A DNA stretch of 64,000 nucleotides from Pararobbsia silviterrae (GTDB taxonomy: Bacteria > Pseudomonadota > Gammaproteobacteria > Burkholderiales > Burkholderiaceae), in NCBI RefSeq assembly GCF_003628125.1, contig NZ_RBZU01000015.1:62001-126000 (forward strand), given 5' to 3'. Positions 1-9,794 of the stretch are shown here, piece after piece (positions within the stretch are counted from its first letter, which is position 1; the number at the start of each line of letters is the position of its first letter). A program made the translations under genes and the position numbers. A model generated the notes under the pieces. It ran no database searches. It was not told where the DNA came from and worked only from the letters and a program-made list of their open reading frames with translations.

Positions 1-922
1 AGACGACGTGCGCGCGTTCGGCATCGACATATTGCTTGGCATAGCGCGCGGGCGGCACACCGACATGCCGCGCGAACGCGACGCTGAACGCACTTGCCGA
101 ACCGTAACCGACGCGCTCCGCGACCTCGGCGATGCCACCCGCTTCGTGTCGAAGCAAACGCTTGGCCAACGCCATGCGCCAAGCAAGCAGATAGGCCATC
201 GGCGCAACACCGACCGCGCGGCTGAAGCGCTCGAAAAACGCGGAGCGCGATAGTGCGGCTTCTTTAGCAAGCGCCGCGACAGTCCACGCCCGCGTCGGAC
301 TTTCATGCATCCGGCGCAACGCGCCCGCGAGACGTTCATCGGCAAGGCCGCGCACGAGCCCGGGCGATGCCGCCGTTCCCGCCGAACGAAGCGCTTCGAT
401 CAGCAGCACTTCGAGCAATCGCGCGAGTACGACTTCACGCGCGGGACGTCGCTCACGCGACTCGTCGCTGACGAGCGATACGAGTGTCGCAAGCCGAGGC
501 TCCGTGCGGACATGGACGAGCTGAGGCAACAACGACACGAGCAAACCCGCATCGGGCGAGCCAAACACGCAGTGACCGATCTGCAGGCGAACATCGGGCG
601 GTCCGCTTGGCTCGCCGACCCGGAATTCGCCGTTCGCCAAAGCGACCGGCGTCGTGACGAGGCCCTCCGGCGCGAGCGGATCGACGCTCGACGTCGAGAA
701 TCCGCGTGCCGACGGGATCAGCACGAAATCCCCCGTGTCGAGGCGCATCGGCGCATGTCCGTCGACCGTCAAACAACACGATCCCTCAAGAATCACGCAA
801 TAAAACGGCTGCCCCGTTTCCTCGGGCCGGCGCACGCGCCACGCCCCCGCGCCGCCGACGGCCTTCGAGAACGGCGCCTCGGGCTGGAGCAAGGTGACGA
901 CTTCCGCGAGTGGATCGACCAT
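1..922 (-). CDS. AraC-family regulator with N-terminal cupin (3' end outside window)
   Basis: Read on the minus strand from the ATG at 922; the frame stays open to the window edge, so the last few residues are missing. The N-terminal ~190 residues look like the AraC cupin domain (segment RLDTGDFVLIPSARG). The C-terminal ~100 residues hold two helix-turn-helix motifs, with AVGVAPMAYLLAWRM and the second recognition-helix region GYGSASAFSVAFARHVG followed by PPARY, which is diagnostic of AraC/XylS proteins. It is transcribed divergently from the SDR gene starting at 1027, with 104 bp between them. This arrangement usually means the regulator controls the neighbouring dehydrogenase. The ligand is unknown. 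Confidence 0.85.
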   Translation of the reverse strand, partial: MVDPLAEVVTLLQPEAPFSKAVGGAGAWRVRRPEETGQPFYCVILEGSCCLTVDGHAPMRLDTGDFVLIPSARGFSTSSVDPLAPEGLVTTPVALANGEFRVGEPSGPPDVRLQIGHCVFGSPDAGLLVSLLPQLVHVRTEPRLATLVSLVSDESRERRPAREVVLARLLEVLLIEALRSAGTAASPGLVRGLADERLAGALRRMHESPTRAWTVAALAKEAALSRSAFFERFSRAVGVAPMAYLLAWRMALAKRLLRHEAGGIAEVAERVGYGSASAFSVAFARHVGVPPARYAKQYVDAERAHVV

Positions 923-1026
923 GACTGGACTCTTGCAAACAAACCATGGACTTTCAAGTATAGCGAGTCCGGCTCCAAGTCCCTATCGTCCTGGACACAC
1001 ACCTGGGTTCTTTGGAGACGTCTGTC

Positions 1027-1773
1027 ATGAAAACCGTACTGATCACCGGCTGCTCGTCGGGTTTTGGACTCGAAGCCGCCCGTTATTTCCTTGAGCGCGA
1101 TTGGCACGTCATTGCCACGATGCGCACGCCGCGTGACGACGGATTGCCTCGTTCCGAACGTCTCCGCGTGCTCGCGCTCGATGTCACGAATCCGCGCAGC
1201 GTGCGCGACGCCGTCGAGGCCGCGGGACCCATCGACGTGCTCGTCAACAATGCGGGCATCGGACTGCTCAATGCGCTCGAAGGCGTGTCGATCGATGCCG
1301 CGCGCGAGATCTTCGAGACCAATACGCTCGGCACGATCGCGATGACGCAAGCCGTATTGCCGCAGTTCAGGCAGCGCAGAGCCGGCGTCATCATCAACGT
1401 CACGTCGAGCGTCACCTTGCGATCGTTGCCGCTGTTGTCCGTCTATACCGCGAGCAAGGCCGCCGTGAATGCATTCACGGAATCGGTCGCGCTCGAACTC
1501 GAAGACTTCAACATCCGCGTCCATCTCGTACTCCCGGGCCGTTCGCCCGAAACACGCTTCGGCGAGAACGCACGCGCTCGAATGGCGAACGGTATTCCGC
1601 AGCCCTATGAAGCGCTCGCACAACGCGTGTTCGCGGGATGGGCCGAATCGACGAGGGTCACGTATGCGCGTGACGTCGCCGACGCCGTCTGGCGAGCCGC
1701 AAACGATGCGTCGAGCGCGCTGAGGATTCCGGCCGGCGAGGATGCCGTGGCGTGGGCCACGGCCACGGCTTGA
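1027..1773 (+). CDS. SDR-family oxidoreductase
   Basis: Short-chain dehydrogenase of 248 residues, the usual classical SDR length. The cofactor motif TGCSSGFG is at residues 7-14, NNAG at 74-77, and the catalytic Ser127/128, Tyr140 and Lys144 (YTASK) are all present. An Arg after the second beta strand (ATMR) suggests NADP(H). I chose the ATG at 1027 rather than an upstream one at 1012 because GGAGA at 1014-1018 is correctly spaced for 1027 and would lie inside the longer version. It is divergent from the araC gene and probably its target. The substrate is not predictable. Confidence 0.85.
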   Translation: MKTVLITGCSSGFGLEAARYFLERDWHVIATMRTPRDDGLPRSERLRVLALDVTNPRSVRDAVEAAGPIDVLVNNAGIGLLNALEGVSIDAAREIFETNTLGTIAMTQAVLPQFRQRRAGVIINVTSSVTLRSLPLLSVYTASKAAVNAFTESVALELEDFNIRVHLVLPGRSPETRFGENARARMANGIPQPYEALAQRVFAGWAESTRVTYARDVADAVWRAANDASSALRIPAGEDAVAWATATA

Positions 1774-1784
1774 TCGACGTCGTT

Positions 1785-4715
1785 TCAATCCGTATGCGCT
1801 TGTAGCGCGTGCCGCGCGAGTTCGGCGATATGCATGACGCGCCGGCCCGCGCCGTGCTCGATCTGTTCGCGGCAGCTAAAACCGTTCGTGACCACGATCG
1901 TGTCCTCGCGCGCGCGGCGAATCTGAGGCAGCAAGGCATCCTCGGCAATCCGCATCGACATCGCATAGTGCTCGGGGTTGAAGCCGAACGATCCCGCCAT
2001 GCCGCAACAGCCCGTATCGAGCACCGACCATCGAACCCCGAGCTTGTCGAGCAAGGCCGTCTCGCCCGCCATGCCGAACAGCGCCTTCTGATGGCAGTGT
2101 CCATGCACGACGACGTCCGCATCGAGCACGGGCCATTCGAATGCCGCGCGCGACACGAAGTCGGAAAACAGATAGGTCTGCTTCGACAGCGCGCTCGCGC
2201 GCGCATCGCCGGGCCACTGCTTGAGCAGTTCGTCCTTGAACACCGACAAGCATCCGGGTTCGAGACCGACGAGCGGCACGCCCTGATCGATTTCGTCGCC
2301 GAGCGCGTCGAGCACGGCGCCGAGCATCGCGCGCGCCTCGTCGAGCAGCCCGTAGTCGTAGAGCGGACGACCGCAGCACAGGTGCTTGCGCGGCAGCACG
2401 ACGTCATAGCCGATACGCGTCAACGTCTCGTAGGCGGCGATCGCGATGTCGGGCGAGAAGTGTTCGTTGAACGTATCGACCCAGAGCATCACCTTGCCCG
2501 CGCGGCCGGGCACAGGCAGGTCGCGCCGCTTCGCCATCCGTTTGCGAAACGTCTGCTTCGCGAAGCTCGGCAACGCGCGTTGCGGCGCGACGCCCGCGAC
2601 CCATTTGCCGAACCGCGCGAACGGCGGCGCTGTCAACAGCGACGCAAGCATCGGCACGCGGCTCACGACGGGCGCCCACTGCCCGATGCGCCCGAGCCAC
2701 GCGGCCTGACGCGGACGCCGATGCGTCTCGTAGTAATGCGCGAGAAACTCGGCCTTGTACGACGCCATGTCGGTATGCGTCGGGCAATCCGACTTGCAGC
2801 CCTTGCACGCGAGACACGTGTCGAGCGCGTGCTTGACCTCGTGACTGCGCCAGCCGTCGGTGATGACTTCGCCCTGCAGCATCTCCCAGAACAGATGCGC
2901 GCGGCCGCGTGTCGAATCGCGCTCCTCGCGTGTCGCGCGAAAACTCGGGCACATCGTGCCGCCGTCGAGCGCACGGCATTTGCCCATGCCGATGCAACGC
3001 TCGACCGCGCGCTGGAGCCCGTCGCCTTCGCGACTCGCGAACGCCAGCTTCGTCGTAAGCTGTACGGGCTTGTACGCGGGCCCCAGGCGCAGATTCTCGT
3101 CGGCGCGATACGGATCGACGACCTTGCCCGGATTCAATCGATGCGCGGGATCCCAGATCGCCTTGAATTCGCGCATCGCTTCGATGATCCGTGCGCTGTA
3201 CATGATCGGCAGGAATTCGGCCTTCGCTTGCCCGTCGCCATGTTCGCCCGACAACGAACCGCCGAATTCGACGACCAGATGCGCGGCCTCGTGCAAAAAC
3301 GCGCGCCAATGCGCGATGCCTTCGGCCGTGCGGATATCGAAGGTGATCCGCGCGTGCACGCATCCGTCGCCGAAGTGGCCGTACAGACTCGTCTCATAGC
3401 CGTAGCGATCGACGAGCGCCTGAAAGCGGCGCAGATAGTCGCCGAGACGCAGCGGATCGACGGCCGCGTCCTCCCATCCGACGATCGGATCGGGCCGGCT
3501 CGGATCGATGCCGAGCGCGACCGCCGACGCACCCGTTTCGCGGATCGACCAGATCAGTTGCTGCTGCCGCTTGTCTTCGACGATGCGCGTCGAGATGCCG
3601 ATGCCGCCGTGGCCCGCATCGAAATAGGCGGCCGCCTCGTGTACGCGCGCGCGTGCATCGGCCTGCGACGCGGCGCCGAATTCGAGCACGACCCACGCAT
3701 CGCCGTCGGGCAGCAACGCGATCTCGTTCGCCTTGAGCCCGCGCGCCTGCAAGCCGCGAATGATCTGGCGATCGAGCCCCTCGATCGCGATCGGCGAAAA
3801 ACGCTGGAAATGCGCGATGGCGTCCGCCGCCGTGTAGATATCGACGAAGCCGAGCACGAGCAGCACGCGGCACGGCGGGCTTTCGACGAGTCGCACCTTG
3901 GCCTGCAGCGTGACGGCGCACGTGCCCTCGGTACCGACGAGCGCGCGTGCGACGTTGAATCCGTTTTCAGGCAGCAATTGTTCGAGATTGAAGCCCGAGA
4001 CGCGTCGCGGGATCCGCGGAAACTCGGCACGGATCGCGTCGGCATAGCGATCGCGCAGATCACGGAGCTTGCGGTAGATCTCCGCGCGGCGGCCGCCGTG
4101 CCGCACGATCTCATCGAAGTCGGCATCGCTTGTCGGACCGACCCAGAACCGCGCGCCATCGTAGGTCGCGATTTCAAGCGCCTCGACGTTCTCGACGGTC
4201 TTGCCCGCCATGACCGAATGCGCGCCGCACGAGTTGTTTCCGATCATGCCACCGAGCGTGCATCGGCTATGCGTCGCGGGATCGGGCGCGAACGTGAGAC
4301 CGTGCGCCTCGGCGGCATCGCGCAGCGTGTCGCAGATGACGCCCGGTTCGACGATCGCCGTGCGCGCGAGCGGATCGATCGACACGACGCGATTCACGTA
4401 CTTGCTCGTATCGGCGACGACGGCCACGTTCACGCATTGACCGTTCTGCGACGTCCCGCCGCCGCGCGTCAGGAACGGCACGTCATGACGCCGACAGATA
4501 TCGAGCGTCGTCACGAGGTCGTCGATATCGGCGGGCACGACCGCGCCGAGCGGCACCTGGCGATAGTTCGACGCATCGGCCGCGTAGAGCGCCTTCGTGC
4601 CCGCGTCGAAACGGACTTCGCCGCGCACCTGCGTGCGCAGACTGTCTGCGAGTCGTTCAAGCAACGCGGCGCTCGCCTCGAAGGGCACCGCGGGCTTCGA
4701 TTCAGATCGTTGCAT
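1785..4715 (-). CDS. FAD-linked and [Fe-S]-binding 2-hydroxyacid dehydrogenase (GlcD-GlcF-type fusion, YdiJ-like)
   Basis: A 976-residue flavo-iron-sulfur protein. The N-terminal half is an FAD_binding_4 / FAD-oxidase C domain (TRGGGTSQNGQCVN near residue 84, GMIGNNSCGAHS, GHFGDGCVHARI, GSLSGEHGDG). The middle has ferredoxin-like Cys clusters (CIGMGKC and CLACKGCKSDCP). The C-terminal third has two CCG-type half motifs (CCGRPLYDYG and CCGMAGSFGF) typical of GlcF/heterodisulfide-reductase domains. The order and length match the YdiJ-like single-chain enzymes that oxidise D-2-hydroxyacids (D-lactate, D-2-hydroxyglutarate) and pass electrons on through the clusters. It ends 11 bp from the convergent SDR gene. 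The exact substrate is uncertain. Confidence 0.85.
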   Translation of the reverse strand: MQRSESKPAVPFEASAALLERLADSLRTQVRGEVRFDAGTKALYAADASNYRQVPLGAVVPADIDDLVTTLDICRRHDVPFLTRGGGTSQNGQCVNVAVVADTSKYVNRVVSIDPLARTAIVEPGVICDTLRDAAEAHGLTFAPDPATHSRCTLGGMIGNNSCGAHSVMAGKTVENVEALEIATYDGARFWVGPTSDADFDEIVRHGGRRAEIYRKLRDLRDRYADAIRAEFPRIPRRVSGFNLEQLLPENGFNVARALVGTEGTCAVTLQAKVRLVESPPCRVLLVLGFVDIYTAADAIAHFQRFSPIAIEGLDRQIIRGLQARGLKANEIALLPDGDAWVVLEFGAASQADARARVHEAAAYFDAGHGGIGISTRIVEDKRQQQLIWSIRETGASAVALGIDPSRPDPIVGWEDAAVDPLRLGDYLRRFQALVDRYGYETSLYGHFGDGCVHARITFDIRTAEGIAHWRAFLHEAAHLVVEFGGSLSGEHGDGQAKAEFLPIMYSARIIEAMREFKAIWDPAHRLNPGKVVDPYRADENLRLGPAYKPVQLTTKLAFASREGDGLQRAVERCIGMGKCRALDGGTMCPSFRATREERDSTRGRAHLFWEMLQGEVITDGWRSHEVKHALDTCLACKGCKSDCPTHTDMASYKAEFLAHYYETHRRPRQAAWLGRIGQWAPVVSRVPMLASLLTAPPFARFGKWVAGVAPQRALPSFAKQTFRKRMAKRRDLPVPGRAGKVMLWVDTFNEHFSPDIAIAAYETLTRIGYDVVLPRKHLCCGRPLYDYGLLDEARAMLGAVLDALGDEIDQGVPLVGLEPGCLSVFKDELLKQWPGDARASALSKQTYLFSDFVSRAAFEWPVLDADVVVHGHCHQKALFGMAGETALLDKLGVRWSVLDTGCCGMAGSFGFNPEHYAMSMRIAEDALLPQIRRAREDTIVVTNGFSCREQIEHGAGRRVMHIAELARHALQAHTD

Positions 4716-4721
4716 TCGACG

Positions 4722-4919
4722 TCATCTTGAAGATGCGTAGCGCACGGCATCGGCACACGGGTCGACGACCCCATGTTGCGATGCATGATCGAATGCGCGC
4801 TTGCGCGTGAGGATGCCGTATTTGACCACAAGCGGCATCGGGACCGCCTCACGCATGAACTGGCGCACCTCGGTCTCGCATGCGCCGCGCCGCCTGTGCA
4901 ATTTCGCAATACCCGACGT
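4722..4919 (-). pseudogene. possible gene remnant upstream of the FAD dehydrogenase
   Basis: The 316-bp gap 4716-5031 between two divergent genes holds a 65-codon open stretch on the minus strand without an obvious start. The second half reads like real protein (QFMREAVPMPLVVKYG) with G/C-ending codons, as in the neighbouring genes. I do not recognise the family. It could be the tail of a decayed gene or chance. The same gap carries a short inverted repeat, GTTCAAG at 4918-4924 and CTTGAAC at 4931-4937, which could be an operator for either flanking gene. Confidence 0.25.
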
Positions 4920-5031
4920 TCAAGTTCGCGCTTGAACGCCCGCCGGGCCTTCTGCAGAATGGGCGCGGCCGCCGATCCGGACCCCGGCATCGGTCTTCAC
5001 GCTTCGATCACGTCAGCACAGCCCCTTCCCG

Positions 5032-6651
5032 ATGAGCACGATCCAGAATCCCGTCCTGCGCGGCTTCAATCCCGACCCCTGCGTCTGCCGCGGCAAGGAC
5101 GCGTGGTACATCGCGGTCTCGACATTCGAGTGGTATCCGGGCGTGCTCATTTACGAATCGAAGGACTTCGTCAACTGGACGCTCAAGGCCACGCCGCTCG
5201 ACCGGCTTTCGCAACTGAACCTCATCGGCGAGCAGCCTTCGGGCGGGATCTGGGCGCCCGCGCTCTCGTATCACGACGGCCTCTACTGGCTCGTCTACAC
5301 CGACACGAAGGCATGGAAGGGTGAACAGAAGATCTCGCCGCTGCGCGACATGCACAACTACGTCGTCACGGCGCCCGATATCACGGGACCGTGGTCGGAG
5401 CCCGTGCATCTCGTGTCGGGCGGCTACGATCCGTCGCTGTTCCATGACGACACGGGCAAGAAGTGGCTCGCGTATATCCGCCGCGATTTCCGCGGGATTT
5501 ATGAAGACCTGTTCGCGGGCATCATCATCCGCGAGTACTCGGTCGAGCAGCAGCGGCTCGTCGGCGACGAGCACGTGATCTACAAGGGCGCGAATCTGCG
5601 GACCGACTACTTCATGAAATGCCAGATCTACGAAGCGCCGCATTTGATGAAGAAGGACGGCTGGTATTACCTGATCACCGCCGAAGGCGGCACCGGCTAC
5701 TCGCACGCGACATGCGTGTCGCGCTCGCGCGATCTGTTCGGCCCCTACGCATTCCACCCCGATACGCCGATGCTCACGTCGCGAGACGTGCAGCGGCGGA
5801 TTCAACGCACGGGCCACGGCAATCTCGTCGAAGGTCCTGGCGGCCAGTGGTATATGCCGTATCTCGGCTCCCGTCCGATCGAGGGCGAGACCAAGCGTTC
5901 GCCGCTCGGACGCGAATCGTGCATCGCGCCGATCGAATGGCGCGACGGGTGGCCATGTCTCGCGATCGGCGGCGTCGTGCCCGGCGAATCGTTCGAGGTC
6001 GCCTCCGATGTCGCGCAGCACCTCGATTCGAGCTGGTCCGTCGATTTCGGCCAATGCCGCTCGATCCCTCTCGAACTCCAAAGCCTGCGCATACCGAAGT
6101 CCGACGACTGGTGCACGCTACACGAGCGCCCCGGTTATCTTCGGATCCGCGGACAGGAGTCGCCGACGTCGCGGTTTCATCAAAGCCTGCTTGCTTGCCG
6201 GATCCGCGATTTCGAATTCGAACTCGAAACCGCGTTTGAATTTACGCCGACCTCGTATCTGCAGATGGCCGGCGTCATGGCGCGCTATGACGAGAACACG
6301 TTCTTCTACGTGGCCGTCACACGCGACGACGACGGCGCAAAGATCCTCTCCTATACGGAGATGGATGCGGGCAGCTTTACCTATCAAAATCGACTCGCGA
6401 GCTTGCCCGAGGACACGGAGATCGGTCTGCGCATTCGCGTCACGGGTACGACGCTGCGCTTCCTTTATCGCGCGGGTACCGACGAATGGACGGATCTCGG
6501 GCTCGAAAAGGACTTCACGAAGCTCAGTGACGAATACGCCACGCCGATCGGATTCACGGGTGCGTTCGCCGGCATCACGGTCAACGACATGCTCGGCTTC
6601 AAAACGCCTGCCGATTTCAAATCGTTCTCGTATACTCCGCTGACCGTATAA
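5032..6651 (+). CDS. Glycoside hydrolase family 43 (beta-xylosidase-like, GH43_11 type)
   Basis: A 539-residue cytoplasmic glycosidase with no signal peptide. The five-bladed propeller active site is recognisable: catalytic base Asp15 in NPDP, the pKa-modulating Asp133 in GYDPSLF and the general acid Glu201 in IYEAPH. The C-terminal ~200 residues form the beta-sandwich typical of XynB-type beta-xylosidases (FYVAVTRDDDGAKIL region). It probably splits xylo-oligosaccharides after uptake. An EamA-type transporter gene follows after 20 bp and is likely co-transcribed. A weak Shine-Dalgarno precedes the ATG. Confidence 0.88.
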   Translation: MSTIQNPVLRGFNPDPCVCRGKDAWYIAVSTFEWYPGVLIYESKDFVNWTLKATPLDRLSQLNLIGEQPSGGIWAPALSYHDGLYWLVYTDTKAWKGEQKISPLRDMHNYVVTAPDITGPWSEPVHLVSGGYDPSLFHDDTGKKWLAYIRRDFRGIYEDLFAGIIIREYSVEQQRLVGDEHVIYKGANLRTDYFMKCQIYEAPHLMKKDGWYYLITAEGGTGYSHATCVSRSRDLFGPYAFHPDTPMLTSRDVQRRIQRTGHGNLVEGPGGQWYMPYLGSRPIEGETKRSPLGRESCIAPIEWRDGWPCLAIGGVVPGESFEVASDVAQHLDSSWSVDFGQCRSIPLELQSLRIPKSDDWCTLHERPGYLRIRGQESPTSRFHQSLLACRIRDFEFELETAFEFTPTSYLQMAGVMARYDENTFFYVAVTRDDDGAKILSYTEMDAGSFTYQNRLASLPEDTEIGLRIRVTGTTLRFLYRAGTDEWTDLGLEKDFTKLSDEYATPIGFTGAFAGITVNDMLGFKTPADFKSFSYTPLTV

Positions 6652-6671
6652 CGCGCGAGCGAGGGTCGACG

Positions 6672-7553
6672 ATGGCGCCGAAGGACTTGTTGCTTGCGCT
6701 CGTGGTCGTCGTCGCCTGGGGCGTCAATTTCGTCGTGATCAAGGTCGGGCTCGACGGCGTACCGCCGATGCTGCTCGGCGCGCTACGCTTCACGGTTGCG
6801 GCGATACCGGCCGTCTTCTTCGTCAAGCGGCCCCGACTGCCGTGGCGCTGGCTGTTCGCCTACGGCCTCACGATCTCGTTCGGGCAGTTCACGTTCCTGT
6901 TCACAGCGATGTACGTCGGCATGCCCGCGGGCCTCGCTTCGCTCGTCTTGCAGGCGCAGGCGTTCTTCACGCTCATTTTCGCGGCGCTGTTCCTGCACGA
7001 GCGGTTTCACGCGCGCAATATACTCGGCCTCGCGATCGCGGCGGCGGGGCTCGCCGTCATCGGTTCGCAAAGCGGCCGCGCGATGACGATCGCCGGCTTC
7101 GTGCTGACCTTGTGCGCCGCCGCCTCATGGGCGCTCGGCAATATCGCGTCGAAAAAGGCCGGCAAGATCGACCTGCTCGGACTTGTCGTCTGGGCGAGCC
7201 TGATCCCGCCGATTCCGTTTGCCGTGTTGTCGTACCTGTTCGAGGGGCCGCAACGCATGGCGAACGCGCTCACGCATCTCGGCGCGACGTCGATCTTCGC
7301 CGTCGTCTACCTCGCGTTCATTGCGACGCTGCTCGGCTACAGCCTCTGGGGACGCCTGCTCTCGCGCTACCCCGCCGGGCAGGTCGCGCCGTTCTCGCTG
7401 CTCGTGCCGATCGTCGGACTCGCATCGGCCTCCTGGCTGCTCGATGAGCGACTGACGTCGATACAGATCGCGGGCGCGGCGCTCGTGATGATCGGCCTTG
7501 TCGTCAATGTCTTCGGGGGATGGTTACATCAGCGGCTAAGTTTCCTGCACTGA
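6672..7553 (+). CDS. EamA/DMT-family transporter
   Basis: A 293-residue integral membrane protein with about ten hydrophobic helices and the two repeated EamA halves (WGVNFVVIKVGLDGVPPMLLGALR in the first half; ALLGYSLWGRLLSRYPAGQVAPFSLLVP in the second). The family exports amino acids and small metabolites such as O-acetylserine/cysteine. A GAGGG ribosome-binding site at 6661-6665 precedes the ATG. It lies 20 bp after the beta-xylosidase and before a shared terminator. The substrate is unknown, and linkage to xyloside metabolism rests only on position. Confidence 0.85.
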   Translation: MAPKDLLLALVVVVAWGVNFVVIKVGLDGVPPMLLGALRFTVAAIPAVFFVKRPRLPWRWLFAYGLTISFGQFTFLFTAMYVGMPAGLASLVLQAQAFFTLIFAALFLHERFHARNILGLAIAAAGLAVIGSQSGRAMTIAGFVLTLCAAASWALGNIASKKAGKIDLLGLVVWASLIPPIPFAVLSYLFEGPQRMANALTHLGATSIFAVVYLAFIATLLGYSLWGRLLSRYPAGQVAPFSLLVPIVGLASASWLLDERLTSIQIAGAALVMIGLVVNVFGGWLHQRLSFLH

Positions 7554-7563
7554 TCAACAAAAG

Positions 7564-7584
7564 GCCGCTCCGAAGAGCGGCTTT
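7564..7584. terminator. bidirectional hairpin terminator between the EamA gene and ilvD
   Basis: GCCGCTC at 7564-7570 pairs perfectly with GAGCGGC at 7575-7581 around a CGAA loop. The stem is flanked by an A run (before) and TTT (after), so it can work for both convergent genes. Confidence 0.75.
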
Positions 7585-7620
7585 GAGCGCGCAGCGGCCT
7601 AGATGGCCGCCGTGCGAACG

Positions 7621-9480
7621 TCAGTCGTCGAGCAGCGACAGGTCGCGCACCGCACCCTTGTCGGCCGACATGACGAACTTCGCATAGGCCTTGAGCGCGC
7701 CCGACACCTTGCGCGGACGCGCCTTCGCGGGCTTCCAACCCTTCGCGTCCTGTTCCTCGCGGCGACGCGCGAGTTCTTCATCGGACACGAGCACGTTGAT
7801 CGTGCGGTTCGGAATGTCGATGCGAATCTTGTCGCCGTTGCGCACGAGACCGATCGCACCGCCCGCCGCCGCTTCGGGCGAGCAGTGACCGATCGACAAG
7901 CCCGAGGTGCCGCCCGAGAAGCGGCCGTCGGTCAGCAATGCGCAGGCTTTGCCGAGGCCCTTCGACTTGATGTAGCTCGTCGGATAGAGCATCTCCTGCA
8001 TGCCGGGGCCGCCGCGCGGACCTTCGTAGCGGACGATGACGATGTCGCCGGCCTTGACCTTGTCGGCGAGGATGTTCTCGACCGCTTCGTCCTGAGATTC
8101 CGTCACATGCGCCGAGCCCTCGAACACGAAGATGCTCTCGTCGACGCCCGCCGTCTTCACGACACAGCCGTTGAGCGCGATATTGCCCGTCAGCACGGCC
8201 AGGCCGCCTTCCTTCGAGAACGCGTGCTCGTACGAGCGGATACAGCCTTCGGCGCGGTCGAGATCGAGGCTCGGCCAACGCGTGTTCTGGCTGAACGCGA
8301 CCTGCGTCGGAATACCGGCCGGACCCGCCATGTAGAACGTCTTGACGGCGTCATCCTGCGTGAGCGTGATATCCCACTGTGCGAGCGCATCGCCGAGCGT
8401 GTCGGCGTGAACCGTCGGCACATCCGTGTGGAGCTTGCCCGCGCGATTGAGCTCGCCGAGGATCGCCATGATGCCGCCCGCGCGGTGCACGTCTTCGATG
8501 TGGTACTTGTTCGTGTTCGGCGCGACCTTGCACAGCTGGGGCACGACGCGCGACAGACGGTCGATGTCCTTCATCGTGAAGTCGATGCCGGCTTCCTGCG
8601 CGACCGCGAGCAAGTGCAGGATCGTGTTCGTCGAACCACCCATCGCGATATCGAGCGTCATGGCGTTTTCGAACGCCTTGAAGCCGACCGAGCGCGGCAG
8701 CACGCGTTCATCGTCGTGCTCGTAGTATTGGCGCGCGAGTTCGACAATGCGACGGCCCGCGCGCTTGAACAATTGCTCGCGGTCCGCGTGCGTCGCGACG
8801 ACCGTGCCGTTACCCGGCAGCGACAAGCCGAGCGCTTCGGTCAGGCAGTTCATCGAGTTCGCCGTGAACATGCCCGAGCACGAACCGCAGGTCGGACACG
8901 CCGAGCGTTCGACTTCGGCGACTTCGGCGTCGGAGTACTTCGTGTCGGCCGCGATGACCATCGCGTCGATGAGGTCGAGCTTCTTGATCTCGATGGCCTT
9001 CGTGACGGGGTTCGCCAGACGCGTCTTGCCCGCTTCCATCGGGCCGCCCGAGACGAAGACGACGGGGATGTTGAGGCGCATCGCGGCCATCAGCATGCCT
9101 GGGGTGATCTTGTCGCAGTTCGAGATGCAGACCATCGCATCGGCGCAGTGCGCGTTGACCATGTATTCGGTCGAATCCGCGATGATCTCGCGGCTCGGCA
9201 GCGAATAGAGCATGCCGTCATGGCCCATCGCGATCCCGTCGTCGACGGCGATCGTGTTGAATTCCTTCGCTACGCCGCCTGCCGCTTCGATCTCGCGCGC
9301 GACGAGCTGGCCGAGATCCTTGAGGTGGACGTGTCCGGGGACGAACTGGGTAAACGAATTGACCACCGCAATGATCGGCTTCGAGAAGTCTTCGTCTTTC
9401 ATGCCGGTGGCACGCCAGAGCGAGCGTGCACCCGCCATGTTGCGGCCGGCGGTGGAGGTCTTGGAACGGTATGCGGGCAT
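7621..9480 (-). CDS. ilvD: Dihydroxy-acid dehydratase
   Basis: 619 residues, full family length. It converts 2,3-dihydroxy-3-methylbutanoate (and its isoleucine counterpart) to the 2-keto acid in valine/isoleucine synthesis, in the cytoplasm. It aligns throughout with E. coli IlvD ([28 protein letters not shown]). The Fe-S cysteines are in [11 protein letters not shown] (Cys122) and [13 protein letters not shown]. The start is placed at the ATG at 9480 (MPAYRSKT), which matches E. coli MPKYRS; an upstream in-frame ATG at 9582 would add 34 non-conserved residues. It stands alone, with the convergent terminator at its 3' end. Confidence 0.97.
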   Translation of the reverse strand: MPAYRSKTSTAGRNMAGARSLWRATGMKDEDFSKPIIAVVNSFTQFVPGHVHLKDLGQLVAREIEAAGGVAKEFNTIAVDDGIAMGHDGMLYSLPSREIIADSTEYMVNAHCADAMVCISNCDKITPGMLMAAMRLNIPVVFVSGGPMEAGKTRLANPVTKAIEIKKLDLIDAMVIAADTKYSDAEVAEVERSACPTCGSCSGMFTANSMNCLTEALGLSLPGNGTVVATHADREQLFKRAGRRIVELARQYYEHDDERVLPRSVGFKAFENAMTLDIAMGGSTNTILHLLAVAQEAGIDFTMKDIDRLSRVVPQLCKVAPNTNKYHIEDVHRAGGIMAILGELNRAGKLHTDVPTVHADTLGDALAQWDITLTQDDAVKTFYMAGPAGIPTQVAFSQNTRWPSLDLDRAEGCIRSYEHAFSKEGGLAVLTGNIALNGCVVKTAGVDESIFVFEGSAHVTESQDEAVENILADKVKAGDIVIVRYEGPRGGPGMQEMLYPTSYIKSKGLGKACALLTDGRFSGGTSGLSIGHCSPEAAAGGAIGLVRNGDKIRIDIPNRTINVLVSDEELARRREEQDAKGWKPAKARPRKVSGALKAYAKFVMSADKGAVRDLSLLDD

Positions 9481-9794
9481 CGTGGGTCGTCGAGGGAAAT
9501 ATCGCTGAATAAAAGCGGGCCACGGGAATAAGGGCCTCTCGTGTGCCCGTGCGATCAACCTTTTGAGCCTCGCTCTGGGCAAGCTCCGCGATTATCCCAC
9601 AGAGGGCGCAACCGTTTCCGTGTACACCGTATCGCGGTTTCCCCGGCTTTCCCGTCCGTGGCGGGCCTGCTTGCCCTCGTCTGCGGCGATCTTTAGTCCG
9701 CGTGCCTGAGTGCCTGAGTGCCTGAGTGCCTGAGTGCCTGCGTGCCTGCGTGCCTGCGTGCCTGCGTGCCTGCGTGCCTGCGTGCCGCAGCAGG
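9481..9794. other. ilvD leader and repeat-bearing spacer
   Basis: No gene is seen here. Upstream of ilvD (minus strand) a GATAAT-like -10 lies at 9592-9597. Imperfect complementary stretches between 9518 and 9554 could fold in the leader RNA. The octamer array 9702-9786 fills the distal part. Confidence 0.5.
9702..9786. repeat. octamer tandem repeat (GTGCCTGA x4, GTGCCTGC x6)
   Basis: Four perfect GTGCCTGA units (9702-9733) are followed by six GTGCCTGC units (9734-9781) and a partial GTGCC. The array lies 8 bp beyond the stop codon of the methyltransferase gene and is likely length-variable between strains. Confidence 0.97.

Noticed and set aside
1809-4730. A 973-codon open frame on the plus strand opposite the FAD dehydrogenase
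   Set aside because: It is an antisense shadow. Its product is Arg-rich without any domain, while the minus strand encodes a complete enzyme with all motifs.
7603-9531. A 642-codon plus-strand open frame opposite ilvD
   Set aside because: Antisense shadow typical of GC-rich DNA; IlvD on the other strand is unmistakable.
9702-9786. Possibility of a CRISPR array at the octamer repeats
   Set aside because: The units are contiguous 8-mers without spacers, and no cas genes are present in the window.
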